Part shown: in pieces, positions 33,755-44,700 of the stretch | Position numbering within the stretch: the stretch's first letter is position 1 | Layout of the letters: each line of letters opens with the position of its first letter | From: Streptomyces eurythermus | GTDB lineage: Bacteria > Actinomycetota > Actinomycetes > Streptomycetales > Streptomycetaceae | Assembly (NCBI RefSeq): GCF_014649115.1 | Contig: NZ_BMSK01000006.1 | Location: 349,367-413,366 of the forward strand | DNA length: 64,000 bases | Direction: 5' to 3' | The notes under the pieces: generated by a model | Databases searched by the model: none | The model's input: only the letters and a program-made list of their open reading frames with translations | Told to the model about the DNA's origin: nothing | Position numbers and translations under genes: made by a program

Positions 33755-34849
33755 ATGACCGCGGCCGTTGGCCTTCCCACCGTCAAATGCCTGGTGTGGG
33801 ACCTGGACGACACCCTGTGGGACGGGGTGGTGCTCGAAGGCGACCGGCCCAGGCCGTTCGCCGCCGCCCTGCGCACCCTGGACACCCTCGACAGCCGCGG
33901 CATCCTGCACGCGGTGGCCAGCCGGGGCGAGCGCGACGTCGCCGAACGCTGGCTGAAGGAATGCGGTCTGGCGGACCGCTTCGTCGCCCTGGAGATCGGC
34001 TGGGGCGCGAAATCCGACGCCGTGGCCGCCGTGGCCGAGACCCTCGGCATCGGCATCGACACCCTCGCCTTCATCGACAACGATGCCTTCGAACGCGGCG
34101 AGGTCGCCGCGGCCCACCCCACGGTGCGCTGCTACCCGGCCGACCAGGTGGGCGTCCTGCCCGACCTGGACGACTTCCGGCCGCCGTTCGTCACCCCCGA
34201 GTCCCGCCAGCGCCGCGCCATGTACCAGGCCGAGCAGCGCCGCAGGGCCGCCGAGGAGTCCACGAGCGGCTCCCCGGCGGAGTTCCTCGCCTCCCTCAGG
34301 CTGACCCTGACCGTGCGCCGCGCCCGCCCCGGCGACCTGGAGCGCGCCCACGAACTGACGGTGCGCACCCACCAGCTCAACAGCACGGGCCTGACCTTCT
34401 CCCTGGAGGAACTGCGGGACCTCGCCGCCTCACCCCGGCACGAGGTGCTGGTCGCCCGGCTCACCGACCGGTTCGGCTCCTACGGCACCATCGGGCTGGC
34501 CGTCAGCGACCTGCTGGACGGCGAACAGCGGCTGCGGCTGCTGCTCATGTCCTGCCGCGTGCTCTCCCGGGGCATGGGCCGGGTCCTGATCGGACACATC
34601 GTGGAGCGGGCCCGCGCCGCCGGCCGGGTGCCGCGCGCCGAGTTCGTCTCCACCGCGCACAACCGGATCACGCTCGTCACGCTCGGCTTCGCCGGCTTCG
34701 TCCCGGTCGTGCGTGACGGCGACCGGATGCTGCTCGAACACCGCCCGGACCGCGGCGAGGCCGGCTCCCCGCACGTGCGGATCATCGACGAGGACACGGA
34801 CCCGGCGGGCCCGGCCGGCACCGAGGAAGGGGAGGGGAGCACCACGTGA
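33755..34849 (+). CDS. FkbH-like HAD protein, glyceryl-ACP synthase
   Basis: A 364-residue protein. The N-terminal HAD phosphatase-like domain opens with VWDLDDTLWDG (the DxDxT nucleophile block), followed by VASRGERD and FIDNDAFERGEV. The C-terminal ~170 residues are the GNAT-like acyl-transfer domain of the family. FkbH homologues load D-3-phosphoglycerate-derived glyceryl onto an ACP, the entry to methoxymalonyl, hydroxymalonyl and tetronate units. No O-methyltransferase (FkbG) is present in the cluster, so hydroxymalonyl-ACP is the likely end product. The last ~25 residues are acidic and low-complexity. Confidence 0.9.
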   Translation: MTAAVGLPTVKCLVWDLDDTLWDGVVLEGDRPRPFAAALRTLDTLDSRGILHAVASRGERDVAERWLKECGLADRFVALEIGWGAKSDAVAAVAETLGIGIDTLAFIDNDAFERGEVAAAHPTVRCYPADQVGVLPDLDDFRPPFVTPESRQRRAMYQAEQRRRAAEESTSGSPAEFLASLRLTLTVRRARPGDLERAHELTVRTHQLNSTGLTFSLEELRDLAASPRHEVLVARLTDRFGSYGTIGLAVSDLLDGEQRLRLLLMSCRVLSRGMGRVLIGHIVERARAAGRVPRAEFVSTAHNRITLVTLGFAGFVPVVRDGDRMLLEHRPDRGEAGSPHVRIIDEDTDPAGPAGTEEGEGSTT

Positions 34850-37800
34850 GCGAGATCGACACCGCCGAGCTGACCGAGCTGGTGCGCCGCACCGTGGCCG
34901 AGGCCGTCGGCCGCGCGGACGACGAGATCGGCGACGACGACACCCTGGTGGGCCTCGGCCTGGACTCGCTGCGGGCCCTGGAACTCGCCGCCCGGCTGGA
35001 AAAACGCCTGGGCGCACGCCTCGACCCATGGCTGCTGCTCGACCGCGAGACCGTCGCCGAGGCGGCCGAGGGCATCGCCGAGCAACTGCGCGCGGACGGC
35101 ACCGGCCGGGCGGAACCGGAGCCGGGCGGCGCCGCGACCGCCGGCGGCCGGCGCGAACTGTCCGACGGTGAACGCAGACTGTGGTTCCTGTACCAGCTGG
35201 CCGAGGACTCCTCGGGCTACCTGCTCTCCTGCGGGCTGCGCCTGCGCGGACCGCTGGACCCGCCCGCCCTCCAGGCCGCGTTCGCCGCCGTCGTCACCCG
35301 CCACCACCCGCTGCGCACCCGCTACGCGGAAGGCCCGGACGGCGAACCCGTCGCCGAGACCATGCCCCCGCCCGCCCCCTTCCCGCTGCCCGTCACCGAC
35401 CTGCGTGACCGCGCGGACCGCGAGCAGGCGGTCCGGGCCGCCGCCGAGGAGGACCGCCACACCCCGTTCGACCTCGGCGCGGGCCTGCCGCTGCGGGCCC
35501 GGCTGCTGCGCACCGCCGACGACGAGCACGTCCTGCTGCTGGCGATGCACCACATCGCCTTCGACGCCTGGTCCACGGCCGTACTGCTGCGCGAGCTGAC
35601 CACCGCCTACCGCGCGCACCGCGAGGGCACCGACCCCCTGGCCGCGCTGCCCCGCCTGGAGGAGGGCTACGACGCCTTCGCCCGGGCCCAGCGCCGCGGC
35701 TCGGTGCTGCGCAGGTCCCGTCTGGCCTGGTGGCAGCGCTACCTGGAGGGGGCACCACCGCGCATCGACCTGCCCGGCGACACCGACGGCGCCGCCCCGC
35801 ACGCCGGCACCCACGGCTTCGACCTGCCGACCGACCTCGTCGCCCGGCTGAAGGAGTTCTCCGTCGGCGAGGGCAACACCCTCTACACCACGCTCCTCGC
35901 CGGATTCCTCGCCCTGCTGCGGGCCCGCGGCGCCGGCGCCGACCTGGTGGCCGGCACGCCCGTGACCGGCCGCGTCACCCACGCCTACCAGCAGCTCATC
36001 GGGCTGTTCGTGAACACCGCCGTGGTCCGCGCCGACCTGTCGGGCACACCCACCGTGCGCCAGACCGTCGACCGCGTCCGGGCCGCGGTACTGGGCGTGC
36101 GCGACCACCAGGAGCCGTTCAGCGAGATCGTGCGCGCCGTCAACCCGCCCCGGGTGCCCGGACGCAACCCCCTGTTCCAGGTCATGTTCGACATGCACAG
36201 CCTGCCCATCGACCTGCTCGATCTGCCCGGGGTCACCGTGTCCTCGCTCGACGGCCGGCCGGTGTCCCTCAACACCGTCGAGGCGGCCGGCGAGGAGGCC
36301 AAGTTCGACCTCACCCTCACCGTCGAGGACCGCGGCGAACGGGTGCTGTGCGCGCTGGAGTACGAGGCCTCGCGCTTCAGCCGCCACTGGGCCGAGGAGT
36401 TCGCCGCCGACTACGCCCGGCTGCTCGGCGCCTGGGCCCGGGACCCGGACCAGCCCCTCGCCGCCACCCTGCCCGCCGCCGCGTCCGCCGCGCCGCCCTC
36501 GGTCCTGACCGGGCCGGCCGAACCCCTGGACGACCTCGCCGCCCACCGGCTCGTCGAGGACCACGCCGCCAGGCACCCGGACGACCCCGCCGTCCGCGAC
36601 GGGCACGAGGAGCTGACCTACGGCGCACTCGACACCCGCGCACAGGCACTCGCCCACACCCTGCGCCGGGAGGGCGTACGCCCCGGCACCGTGGTCGGCC
36701 TGCTCCTGCCGAAGTCCGCGAGCCTGGTCACGGCCGCCCTCGCGGTGTGGAAGGCGGGCGGCGCCCATCTCACCCTCGACCCGCGCTACCCGGCCGAACG
36801 ACTGCGGGCCATGCTCACCGAGTCCGGCTGCCGGCTCGTCGTCGGCGACCCGGGCCTCGTACCGGAACTCGCCGACGCGGCCCGCTTCCTCCCCGCGGCA
36901 CCGCCACCCAGGGACACCGACCGCACCGGCGACACCGACGGCGCCGATGGCACCAGCGACACCGACCGCATCGGCGGCACCGGTGACCATCTGCCCGGTC
37001 CGCCCGGCGAGGAGGCGGACCGCACCGCCTACGTCGTGTTCACCTCCGGCTCGACCGGACGGCCCAAGGGCGTCGCCGTCACCCACCGCGCGCTGCTGAA
37101 CAACTTCCGCGCCTGGAGCGCCGCCTACCACCTCGACCAGGTCCGCGCCCACCTGCAGATGGCCGGCTCGTCCTTCGACGTCTTCCACGCCGACCTGGTG
37201 CGCGCGCTGTGCTCCGGGGCCTGCCTGGTGCTCTGCCCGCAGGACGCGCTGCTCGACCCGCCCGCACTGCTGCGGCTGCTGCGGGAGAACCGGATCGGCT
37301 TCGCCGAGTTCGTGCCCGTCGTCCTCCAGGGACTGCTCGAACACCTGGAGGAACAGGACGCCGACCTGTCGTTCCTGCGCGCCCTCGCCGTCGGCTCCGA
37401 CGCCTGGCCGGCCGGCGCCCACCGCCGCCTGCTGCGCCGCATGGCCCCGGACGCCGTCCTCGCCAACTCCTACGGCCTGGCCGAGGCCACCGTGGACAGC
37501 GCCCTGTTCACCGGCGACCCGGCCGGCCGGACCGACGAACAGCAGGTGCCCATCGGCCGCCCGCTGCGCAACACCCGCCTGTATGTGCTCGGCGAGGACC
37601 TGCGTCCGGTGCCGCGGGGCACCCCCGGCGAACTGTGGGTGGCCGGCGCGGGCGTGACCGCCGGATACCTGGGCCGGCCCGACGAGACCGCCCGGCGCTA
37701 CCTGCCCGACACCGTCGCCGGAGCGCCCGGCGAACGGATGTACCGCACCGGTGACCGGGCGGTGCTCCTCGACAGCGGCGACCTGGTGCTCCTCGGCCGG

Positions 37801-38460
37801 GTGGACCGCCAGCTCCAGGTGCGCGGGCTGCGGGTGGAACCGCAGGAGGTGGAAACGGTGCTGGCCGCCACCCCGGGCGTGCGCCGGGCCCTGGTGGTCG
37901 CCGACCCGCGCGGAGCCGCCGAGGGCCTGGTGGCCTACCTCGTGCGCGAACCGGGCGCCGACCCCGACCCGCGGCAGGCCGCGGCGATCGCCCGCCGTGC
38001 CCTGCCGGAACCCGCCTGCCCCGGCCACTACGCCGTCGTCGACACCCTGCCGCTCACCCCCAACGGCAAGCCCGACCTCGCGGCCCTGGCCCGGGTGCCC
38101 CTGGCCGCCGCCGGCGCGGGCGGCACCCGGACCGCCCCGCGCACCGACGCGGAGCGGTCCGTCGCCGCCGTGTGGCGCGAACTGCTGGAGACGGACGACA
38201 TCGGCGCCGACGACGACTTCTTCGAACGCGGCGGACACTCCCTGCTGCTCACCCGCATGGTGGCCACCCTGCGGCGGCGGCACGGCGCCGCGCTCGCCCT
38301 GTCCGAGGTGTTCCGGCAGCCGACCGTGGCCGCCGTCGCCCGGCTGCTGGAACAGTCCGGCCGGGCGGCGCCGACGACGGTCCCAACGCGCCGCACGGCG
38401 GCCCGTACCACCGTCAGGATCGGCGCCGACGGCACCGTACTGGCGGCAGAGGACAGGTGA
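34846..38460 (+). CDS. NRPS: PCP-C-A-PCP
   Basis: A 1204-residue peptide synthetase. The starter PCP has GLDSLRAL (Ser41). The condensation domain (about 105-540) has MHHIAFDAWS (His235, His236, Asp240), an intact HHxxxD. The adenylation domain (about 565-1080) has YVVFTSGSTGRPKG near 729; by-eye pocket residues are D-V-A-V-A-G-S-V-D-K, closest to arginine-type codes, but this is tentative. The final PCP has GGHSLLLT (Ser1132). A repeat-like DTDRTGDTDGADGTSDTDR insertion sits between A2 and A3. The leading PCP presumably receives an acyl starter from the acyl-AMP ligase at 49641. Overlaps FkbH and the next NRPS. Confidence 0.92.
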   Translation: MSEIDTAELTELVRRTVAEAVGRADDEIGDDDTLVGLGLDSLRALELAARLEKRLGARLDPWLLLDRETVAEAAEGIAEQLRADGTGRAEPEPGGAATAGGRRELSDGERRLWFLYQLAEDSSGYLLSCGLRLRGPLDPPALQAAFAAVVTRHHPLRTRYAEGPDGEPVAETMPPPAPFPLPVTDLRDRADREQAVRAAAEEDRHTPFDLGAGLPLRARLLRTADDEHVLLLAMHHIAFDAWSTAVLLRELTTAYRAHREGTDPLAALPRLEEGYDAFARAQRRGSVLRRSRLAWWQRYLEGAPPRIDLPGDTDGAAPHAGTHGFDLPTDLVARLKEFSVGEGNTLYTTLLAGFLALLRARGAGADLVAGTPVTGRVTHAYQQLIGLFVNTAVVRADLSGTPTVRQTVDRVRAAVLGVRDHQEPFSEIVRAVNPPRVPGRNPLFQVMFDMHSLPIDLLDLPGVTVSSLDGRPVSLNTVEAAGEEAKFDLTLTVEDRGERVLCALEYEASRFSRHWAEEFAADYARLLGAWARDPDQPLAATLPAAASAAPPSVLTGPAEPLDDLAAHRLVEDHAARHPDDPAVRDGHEELTYGALDTRAQALAHTLRREGVRPGTVVGLLLPKSASLVTAALAVWKAGGAHLTLDPRYPAERLRAMLTESGCRLVVGDPGLVPELADAARFLPAAPPPRDTDRTGDTDGADGTSDTDRIGGTGDHLPGPPGEEADRTAYVVFTSGSTGRPKGVAVTHRALLNNFRAWSAAYHLDQVRAHLQMAGSSFDVFHADLVRALCSGACLVLCPQDALLDPPALLRLLRENRIGFAEFVPVVLQGLLEHLEEQDADLSFLRALAVGSDAWPAGAHRRLLRRMAPDAVLANSYGLAEATVDSALFTGDPAGRTDEQQVPIGRPLRNTRLYVLGEDLRPVPRGTPGELWVAGAGVTAGYLGRPDETARRYLPDTVAGAPGERMYRTGDRAVLLDSGDLVLLGRVDRQLQVRGLRVEPQEVETVLAATPGVRRALVVADPRGAAEGLVAYLVREPGADPDPRQAAAIARRALPEPACPGHYAVVDTLPLTPNGKPDLAALARVPLAAAGAGGTRTAPRTDAERSVAAVWRELLETDDIGADDDFFERGGHSLLLTRMVATLRRRHGAALALSEVFRQPTVAAVARLLEQSGRAAPTTVPTRRTAARTTVRIGADGTVLAAEDR

Positions 38461-41400
38461 GCCCCGTGGACTCCGCACCCGCCCGGGAGGCGGCCGCCGA
38501 GGTGCTGCCCGCCACCTCCGCCCAGGAACGGCTGTGGTTCGAGGAGCAACTCGACCCCGAGCGCGCCCTCTACGCGGTGCCGTGCGTGCTGGAGCTCACC
38601 GGGCCCGTGGACCGGGAAGCGCTCGCCGCCGCCCTCACCCGGCTGGTGGCCCGGCACGAGGCCCTGCGCACCGGCCTGCTGCGCCAGGACGGCCGTCTGC
38701 TCCAGGTCGTCCTCGGCCCGGACCAGGTGCGCGCCGAACTGGCCTACGAGGACCTCGGCGGTGGCCTCGGTCCGACCGCTCTGGCTGACGAGGACCTCGG
38801 AGGTGATCCCGGCCCCGCCGCTCTGGCTGACGAGGATTCCGGCGGCCGCCCCGGCCCCACCGCCCGGGCGCTGGCGCGCGCCGAGCGGGAGTTCCGGCGG
38901 CCCTTCGTGCTGGCCCGGCCCCCGCTGCTGCGGGCGCTGCTGCTGCGCACCGGCGCGGACCGGCACGTGCTGGTGCTCACCGTCCACCACACCGTCTGCG
39001 ACGGCGCCTCCGTCGCCGTCCTCGTCGACGGGCTGCTCGACGAGTACGCCCGGGTGCGGCGCGGCGAGCCGGCCGCCCCGCCCCCGGACGGTCCCGGGTT
39101 CGCGGACTGGGCCGCCTGGCAGGAGGAGCGGCTCGTCCCGGAGCGCGAACGGCTGCTGGCGCACTGGAAGAGCGCGCTGGCCGGCCTCAGCCCGCTCGCG
39201 CTGCCCACCGACCGGGAGCGGCCCGCGGCCCCGGACCACGAAGGGGCCGTCCGCCACACCGCGCTCGGCGGCGCCCGGCTCGCCGCCCTGCGCGCACTGT
39301 GCCGCGCGGAGGGTGTCGGCAGCGCCACCGGGCTGCTCGCCGCCGTCTGCGCGCTGCTGCACCGCCTCACCGGACAGCGGGACGTGTGCGTCGGCATGCC
39401 CGTCTCCCGGCGCGACGACCCCGCGCTCGCCGAGGTCGTCGGCATGCTGGTGAACACCGTGCCCGTACGCGTCGACCTGCCGGGGGAGACGACCTTCCGG
39501 GAGGCGCTGCGGCGCACCGGACGGGCCGTGGCCGACGCCGTCGCCCACGGCGACCTGCCGTTCGACGAGATCGTGCGGGCCGCCGACGTGCCCCGGGGCG
39601 CGGACACCCCGCTGTTCCGGGTGCTGGTCGGCCACGAGCGCGCCGGCGGCCCCCGCGCGGACGACACCGGGCCGGCCGTGCGCGAACTGCGCCCGCCGTT
39701 CCCCACCGCGCGCTACGACCTGTCGTACTACTTCACCGAGGACGCCGACGACGCCGCCCTGTCGGTGGAGTACCGCACCGCCCTGTTCGACCCCGACCGG
39801 GTCGAGCGGCTGCTCGGCCACTTCCGCACCCTGCTCACCGCCGCGCTCGCCGCCCCCGACCGCCCGCTCGCCGAGCTGCCCCTGCTCACCCCCGAGGAGG
39901 AACGCGAGACGGCAAGGCTCGCCACCGGCACCTGCGTGGCAGCGCAGCCGCCGGTCACCGGACAGATCGCGCACTGGGCCCGGCGCACCCCGGACGCCGT
40001 CGCGGTCGCCTGCGGCGGCACCCGGGTGACCTACGCGCGACTGACGGAGCGCGTGCGCCGGCTGGCCGCCCGGCTCCGGGCACTCGGCGCGGGCCCCGAA
40101 CGGCCCGTCGTCGTCGCCGTACCGCGCTCCGCCGACCTGCCCGTCGCCCTGCTCGCCGTACTCGCCTCCGGATCGGCCTTCGTCCCCGTCGACCCCGGCC
40201 ACCCGCCCGCCCACCTGGCGCGGGTGTGCGCCGACAGCGGCGCCCGGCTCGCCGTCACCACCACCGACGCGCGGCCCGCACTGCCCCGGGACGGCCTGCG
40301 TACGCTCCTGCTGGACGCCGAGGAGCCGCCGCCCGGGACACCGGAGCCGATCGCGGTGCCGGAACCCGGCCACCTCGCCTACGTGCTGTACACCTCCGGC
40401 TCCACCGGACGGCCCAAGGGCGTGATGATCGAACACCGGTCGCTCGCCGGACTGATGGCCGTGATGGACGAGGTGGACCCCATCGGCCCCGGCGACACCT
40501 GGCTCGCCACCTCCAGCGTCACCTTCGACGTGTGCCTGGCGGAACTCCTGTGGCCGCTCACCCGGGGTGCCACGGTGGCGGTGTCCGCCGCCGGCGTCGG
40601 GCGCCCGGGACTCGCCGCCGAACTGCGCCGCTTCGCGCCCACCCACCTCCAGGTCACGCCCTCGGCCGCCCGGCTGCTGCTCGCCGACCGCGACACCGCC
40701 GCCGGGCTGCGCGGCCTGCGCGCCCTGATCCTGGCCGGCGAACCCCTCACCGGGCCGCTGGTACGGGAGTTGGCCCGCGCCACCGACGCCCGGGTGCACA
40801 ACCTGTACGGGCCCACCGAGGCCACCGTGTACGCCACCCACCACGCCGGCCCCGACCCGGAACAGGCCGCGGTGCCCATCGGCCGGCCCGTCGCCGGCGC
40901 GGTCGTCCAGGTCCTCGACGAGCGGGGCCGCCCCTGCCCGCCGGGCGTGCCCGGCGAGCTGTGGATCGGCGGCACCGGCGTCGCCCGCGGCTACCTGGGA
41001 CAGCCGGAACTGACCCGGGAGCGGTTCACCGACGCCCCCGCCGCCGGCGGACGTGCCTACCGCACCGGGGACCTGGCCCGGCGCCGCACCGACGGGGTAC
41101 TGGAGTTCCTCGGCCGCCTCGACCGCCAGGTGAAGGTGCGCGGCGCCCGGGTGGAGCCCGCCCAGGTGGAGCGGGCCCTGGAGGAGCACCCATGGGTACG
41201 GCAGGCCGTCGTCGCCCCGCGGACCGGGCCCGCCGGCATCACCGAACTGATCGCCTACGCGGTCCCCGCCGGCTGCGACGAGGCCGAGCTGCTCGCCCAT
41301 CTGCGCGCCCGGCTCCCGCAGGCGATGGTGCCCGCCGCCGTGGTCGCCCTGGACCGGATCCCGCTCACCCGGAACGGCAAGACCGACTTCGCCGCCCTGC

Positions 41401-41735
41401 CCGAGCCGGCGGTACGGCGCCCCGCACCGGGCGACGGCCCGCCGCGCACCGACGCCCAGCGCGCCGTCGCCGCCCTGTGGGCCGAGGTACTGGGCCGTCC
41501 CGGCCCGGGGACCGACGCCGACTTCTTCGCCTCCGGCGGTGACTCCCTCAAACTCGTCGCCCTGTACGAACGGTTGGAGAGCCGTTGGCCGGGGGCGCTG
41601 CGGCTGGCCGAGCTGTTCGACCTGACCACGGTGGCGGCCCAGGCCGAGGCGGTGGAGCGGCGAGCACGCACGACACCGGCCGGGCCGGACGGTGCGGGAT
41701 CGGATGGTGCCGGGTCGCGGAGGGTGGAGCTGTGA
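38457..41735 (+). CDS. NRPS: C-A-PCP
   Basis: A 1092-residue peptide synthetase. The C domain (about 15-450) has VHHTVCDGAS (His177, His178, Asp182). The A domain (about 490-985) has YVLYTSGSTGRPKG near 642; its by-eye pocket residues D-V-A-S-I-A-L-V-Y-K match no code I can assign with confidence. The PCP has GGDSLKLV (Ser1030). Residues 98-139 are a 14-residue tandem repeat (EDLGGxxGPxALAD) inserted in the C domain. The GTG start lies in the stop of the previous NRPS, so translation is coupled. It would add the second amino acid. Confidence 0.9.
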   Translation: MSPVDSAPAREAAAEVLPATSAQERLWFEEQLDPERALYAVPCVLELTGPVDREALAAALTRLVARHEALRTGLLRQDGRLLQVVLGPDQVRAELAYEDLGGGLGPTALADEDLGGDPGPAALADEDSGGRPGPTARALARAEREFRRPFVLARPPLLRALLLRTGADRHVLVLTVHHTVCDGASVAVLVDGLLDEYARVRRGEPAAPPPDGPGFADWAAWQEERLVPERERLLAHWKSALAGLSPLALPTDRERPAAPDHEGAVRHTALGGARLAALRALCRAEGVGSATGLLAAVCALLHRLTGQRDVCVGMPVSRRDDPALAEVVGMLVNTVPVRVDLPGETTFREALRRTGRAVADAVAHGDLPFDEIVRAADVPRGADTPLFRVLVGHERAGGPRADDTGPAVRELRPPFPTARYDLSYYFTEDADDAALSVEYRTALFDPDRVERLLGHFRTLLTAALAAPDRPLAELPLLTPEEERETARLATGTCVAAQPPVTGQIAHWARRTPDAVAVACGGTRVTYARLTERVRRLAARLRALGAGPERPVVVAVPRSADLPVALLAVLASGSAFVPVDPGHPPAHLARVCADSGARLAVTTTDARPALPRDGLRTLLLDAEEPPPGTPEPIAVPEPGHLAYVLYTSGSTGRPKGVMIEHRSLAGLMAVMDEVDPIGPGDTWLATSSVTFDVCLAELLWPLTRGATVAVSAAGVGRPGLAAELRRFAPTHLQVTPSAARLLLADRDTAAGLRGLRALILAGEPLTGPLVRELARATDARVHNLYGPTEATVYATHHAGPDPEQAAVPIGRPVAGAVVQVLDERGRPCPPGVPGELWIGGTGVARGYLGQPELTRERFTDAPAAGGRAYRTGDLARRRTDGVLEFLGRLDRQVKVRGARVEPAQVERALEEHPWVRQAVVAPRTGPAGITELIAYAVPAGCDEAELLAHLRARLPQAMVPAAVVALDRIPLTRNGKTDFAALPEPAVRRPAPGDGPPRTDAQRAVAALWAEVLGRPGPGTDADFFASGGDSLKLVALYERLESRWPGALRLAELFDLTTVAAQAEAVERRARTTPAGPDGAGSDGAGSRRVEL
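38748..38873 (+). repeat. 42-bp in-frame tandem repeat inside the NRPS C domain
   Basis: About three copies of a 42-bp unit (38748-38789, 38790-38831, then a diverged copy) encode the repeat EDLGGxxGPxALAD. Because the unit is a multiple of three, copy changes keep the frame. Confidence 0.8.
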
Positions 41736-44700
41736 CGGACCGGCCTCCCGCGCGAGCCGGGCGCCCCGGCCCCGCGCCCGCGCCCGGTCCCACGGCCGGG
41801 CACCTGGACTCCGCATCGCCGCCCGATCTCGTACGCCTGCCCGGTCTCGCACCCCAGCCCGATCTCGTACGCCTGCCCGGTCTCGCACCCCAGCCCGGTC
41901 TCGCACCCCAGCCCGATCCCGTACGCCCGCCCGTTCCCGCATCCCCGCCCGATCCCGGCTTCCCGTCCGGGCCCTCGGCCAGGTGGCCGGACCCCGCGCC
42001 CCCGACCGGAGCCACGACCCGGGGCCGTGCCCCGGGTCCCCAGACGACCCGCAAGGAGACCGTCGCAGCCATGAACGACGTCGCGATCATCGGGGTCGCC
42101 GTCCGCTTCCCCGACGCGCCCACCCTGGACGCCTTCCGGGACAACCTGCGCCGGGGCCACGACAGCGTCCGGCCGCTGTCCCCGGAGCGGATCCGCACCA
42201 GCGGCATCGACCCGCACCGCGACTACGCGGAACTCGCCCACCTGGACCGCGTCGACACCTTCGACCACCGGTTCTTCGGGCTCTCCCGGCGCGAGGCCGA
42301 AGTGCTCGACCCGCAGCACCGCCTCGCCCTCCAGCTCGCCTGGCACGCCATGGAGGACGCCGGGCACAGCCCCGCGTCGCTGCGCGGCACCCCGACCGCC
42401 GTCGTCCTCAGCGCCCCGCGCGCCGACTACTTCCGGCTGGTGCCCCGGCCCGACACGCTCAGCCTGCTCGGCAACCTGCCCGCGGGCCTGCCCGGACGCG
42501 TCTCCCAGGTGCTCGGCCTGACCGGGCCGTCGTACGCGATGGACACCGGCTGCAACGGCTCCCTGGTCGCCGTCCTCCAGGCCTGCCGCGAACTGGCCGA
42601 CGGGGAGGCGGAGTACGCGCTGGCCGGCGGGGTCAGCCTGAAGGTGCTGCACGAGCCGCGCGACGCCCACGCGCACTTCCCCGAGATCCTCTCCCCGGAC
42701 GCCCGCTGCCGCGCCTTCGACGCCTCCGCCGACGGTACGGGCGACGGCGAAGGCGGCGCCGTCCTGCTGCTCACCACGCTGGAACGGGCGCTGCGCGACG
42801 GCGACCACGTCTACGCCGTCGTCAAGGGCGGCGCCGTCGCCCACAACGGCCCGCGCACCGGAGCCATGGGCACCCCGTCCCCGGCCGCCCAGGCCGAGGT
42901 GATCCGCCGCGCCTGGCGCCGGGCGGGCCTGGAGCCGGGCGACGCCGGATACCTGGAGGCCCACGGTTCGGGCACCCGGCTCGGCGACGCCGTCGAGCTG
43001 CGCGGGATCGCGCTGGCCCGCGGCCAGGCGCCGGGAGCACCGCTGCCGATCGGCTCGGTGAAGACCAACATCGGCCACCTCGACCACGCCGCGGGCATCG
43101 CTGGACTCGTCAAGGCACTGCTGTCGGTCCGTCACGGCGAGCTGTACCCGTCCCTGCACTACACGGCCCCGCCCCAGGGGCAGGACCCCGCCGAGCACGG
43201 TGTGGAGGTGGTCACCCGGGCCCGGACGTGGACCGAGCCGGACGGCCGGCCGCGCCGCGCCGGGATCAGCTCCTTCAGCCTCGTGGGGTCCAACGCCCAC
43301 CTGGTCATCGAGCAGGCCCCGCCCCCGAGACCGGCGGCGCCCTCGCGACCGGCGGAGGAGAGGGGGGCGCGCACCCACCTGGACGCGCCCCTGGCCGTTG
43401 GGGTGTCCGCCCGGAACCCGCGCACGCTGGCCGAGACCTGCGAGCGCCTGGCCGCCGCCCTGGACACCACCCGTCCTCCGCTCGCCGGCACCGTCCTCAC
43501 CCTCACCACGGGCCGCGACCACCACGACCACCGGGTCGGCCTGGTCGCCCGGACCACCGAGGAACTCGCGGGTGCCCTGGCCCTCGCGGCGCTGCGCACC
43601 CGGCAGGGCCAGGGCGCGGGCGCCGCTCCGGCACCGGCCCGCGACGGCGTCCATCTGCTGCTCTCCCGGGACATCACCGTCGCGGACCCCGCTCAGGACG
43701 TACCCGAGCAGGAGCGCACGCCGGAGGGGACGGCGGCCCGCGTGCTGGACCGGCAGCTCGACGCCCACCGCCGGCTGTCCGGATACGGCATCACCGTGAC
43801 GAGCCTGCTCAGTTCCGGCGTCGGGCGCTGGGCCGCCCGGGTGATCGACGGCGAAGCGACCCGGGAGGAGGCCGGCGCCGCGCTGGCCGCGGCGGACGGG
43901 ATCGGCCCGGCCCCGGACGGCGAGCGCCTACGGGCCGCGCTGGACCCGCTGTTCACGGCGGAGCGACCGCCGGTCTTCGTCGCCCTGGGCGAGGACGGCG
44001 AGCTGGCCCGCGCCGTCACCGCCCGGCTCGCCGAGCGTCCCGGCGCCGCACTCGTCACCGTGGGCAGCGGACCGGACGCCGTGGCCCGCGCGGTCGCCGA
44101 GCTGTACGCGCTCGGCGTGGACATCGACTGGCCCCGGCCCGAGGGCGCCCGGCGCACCCCGCTGCCCGGCTACCCGTTCCAGGAGGAGCGCTGCTGGGTC
44201 CGGCCGGAGGGCGAGTACCTGCGCTGGGAGGAGCTGTGGCCGGGCGCGGCCCCCCGGCCGGAGGCGTCGCCCGCGCTCCGGCCCGCCCCCGCGCCGGAAC
44301 AGCCCGCCCCGTCCCCGGCCACGCCCGCCGAAGCTCCCGTGCCCGTGGGCCCTTCCGTCTCCGCCTACGCCCCCGCGCCCGACGGCGAGAGCGTCGTCGA
44401 CCGGGTCCGCCGGGCCTGGACCGACGCCCTGCACGCCGGGGAAGTCGCCGACGGTGACGACTACTTCGAGCTCGGCGGCAACTCCATCACCGCCCTGGAG
44501 GTGATCAGCGCCCTCGACCGCGAGTTCGGCGTCACGCTGAAGCTCATCGACCTCTACGACCACCCCACCCTGGCCGACCTCGCCGCGTACGTCGCCGACC
44601 GCGCGGGACTGCCGAGGACGGAGCCCACGCGGCACCGGCCCACCGCCTTGCCGCCGCACACCACCGGCACAGAGCCACAGGAGCCCCAAGAGCCACAGCA

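Noticed and set aside
34480..41942. Two minus-strand frames of over 1300 codons under the NRPS genes
   Set aside because: They lie antisense to the NRPS domains whose motifs are intact; long antisense frames are expected at this GC content.
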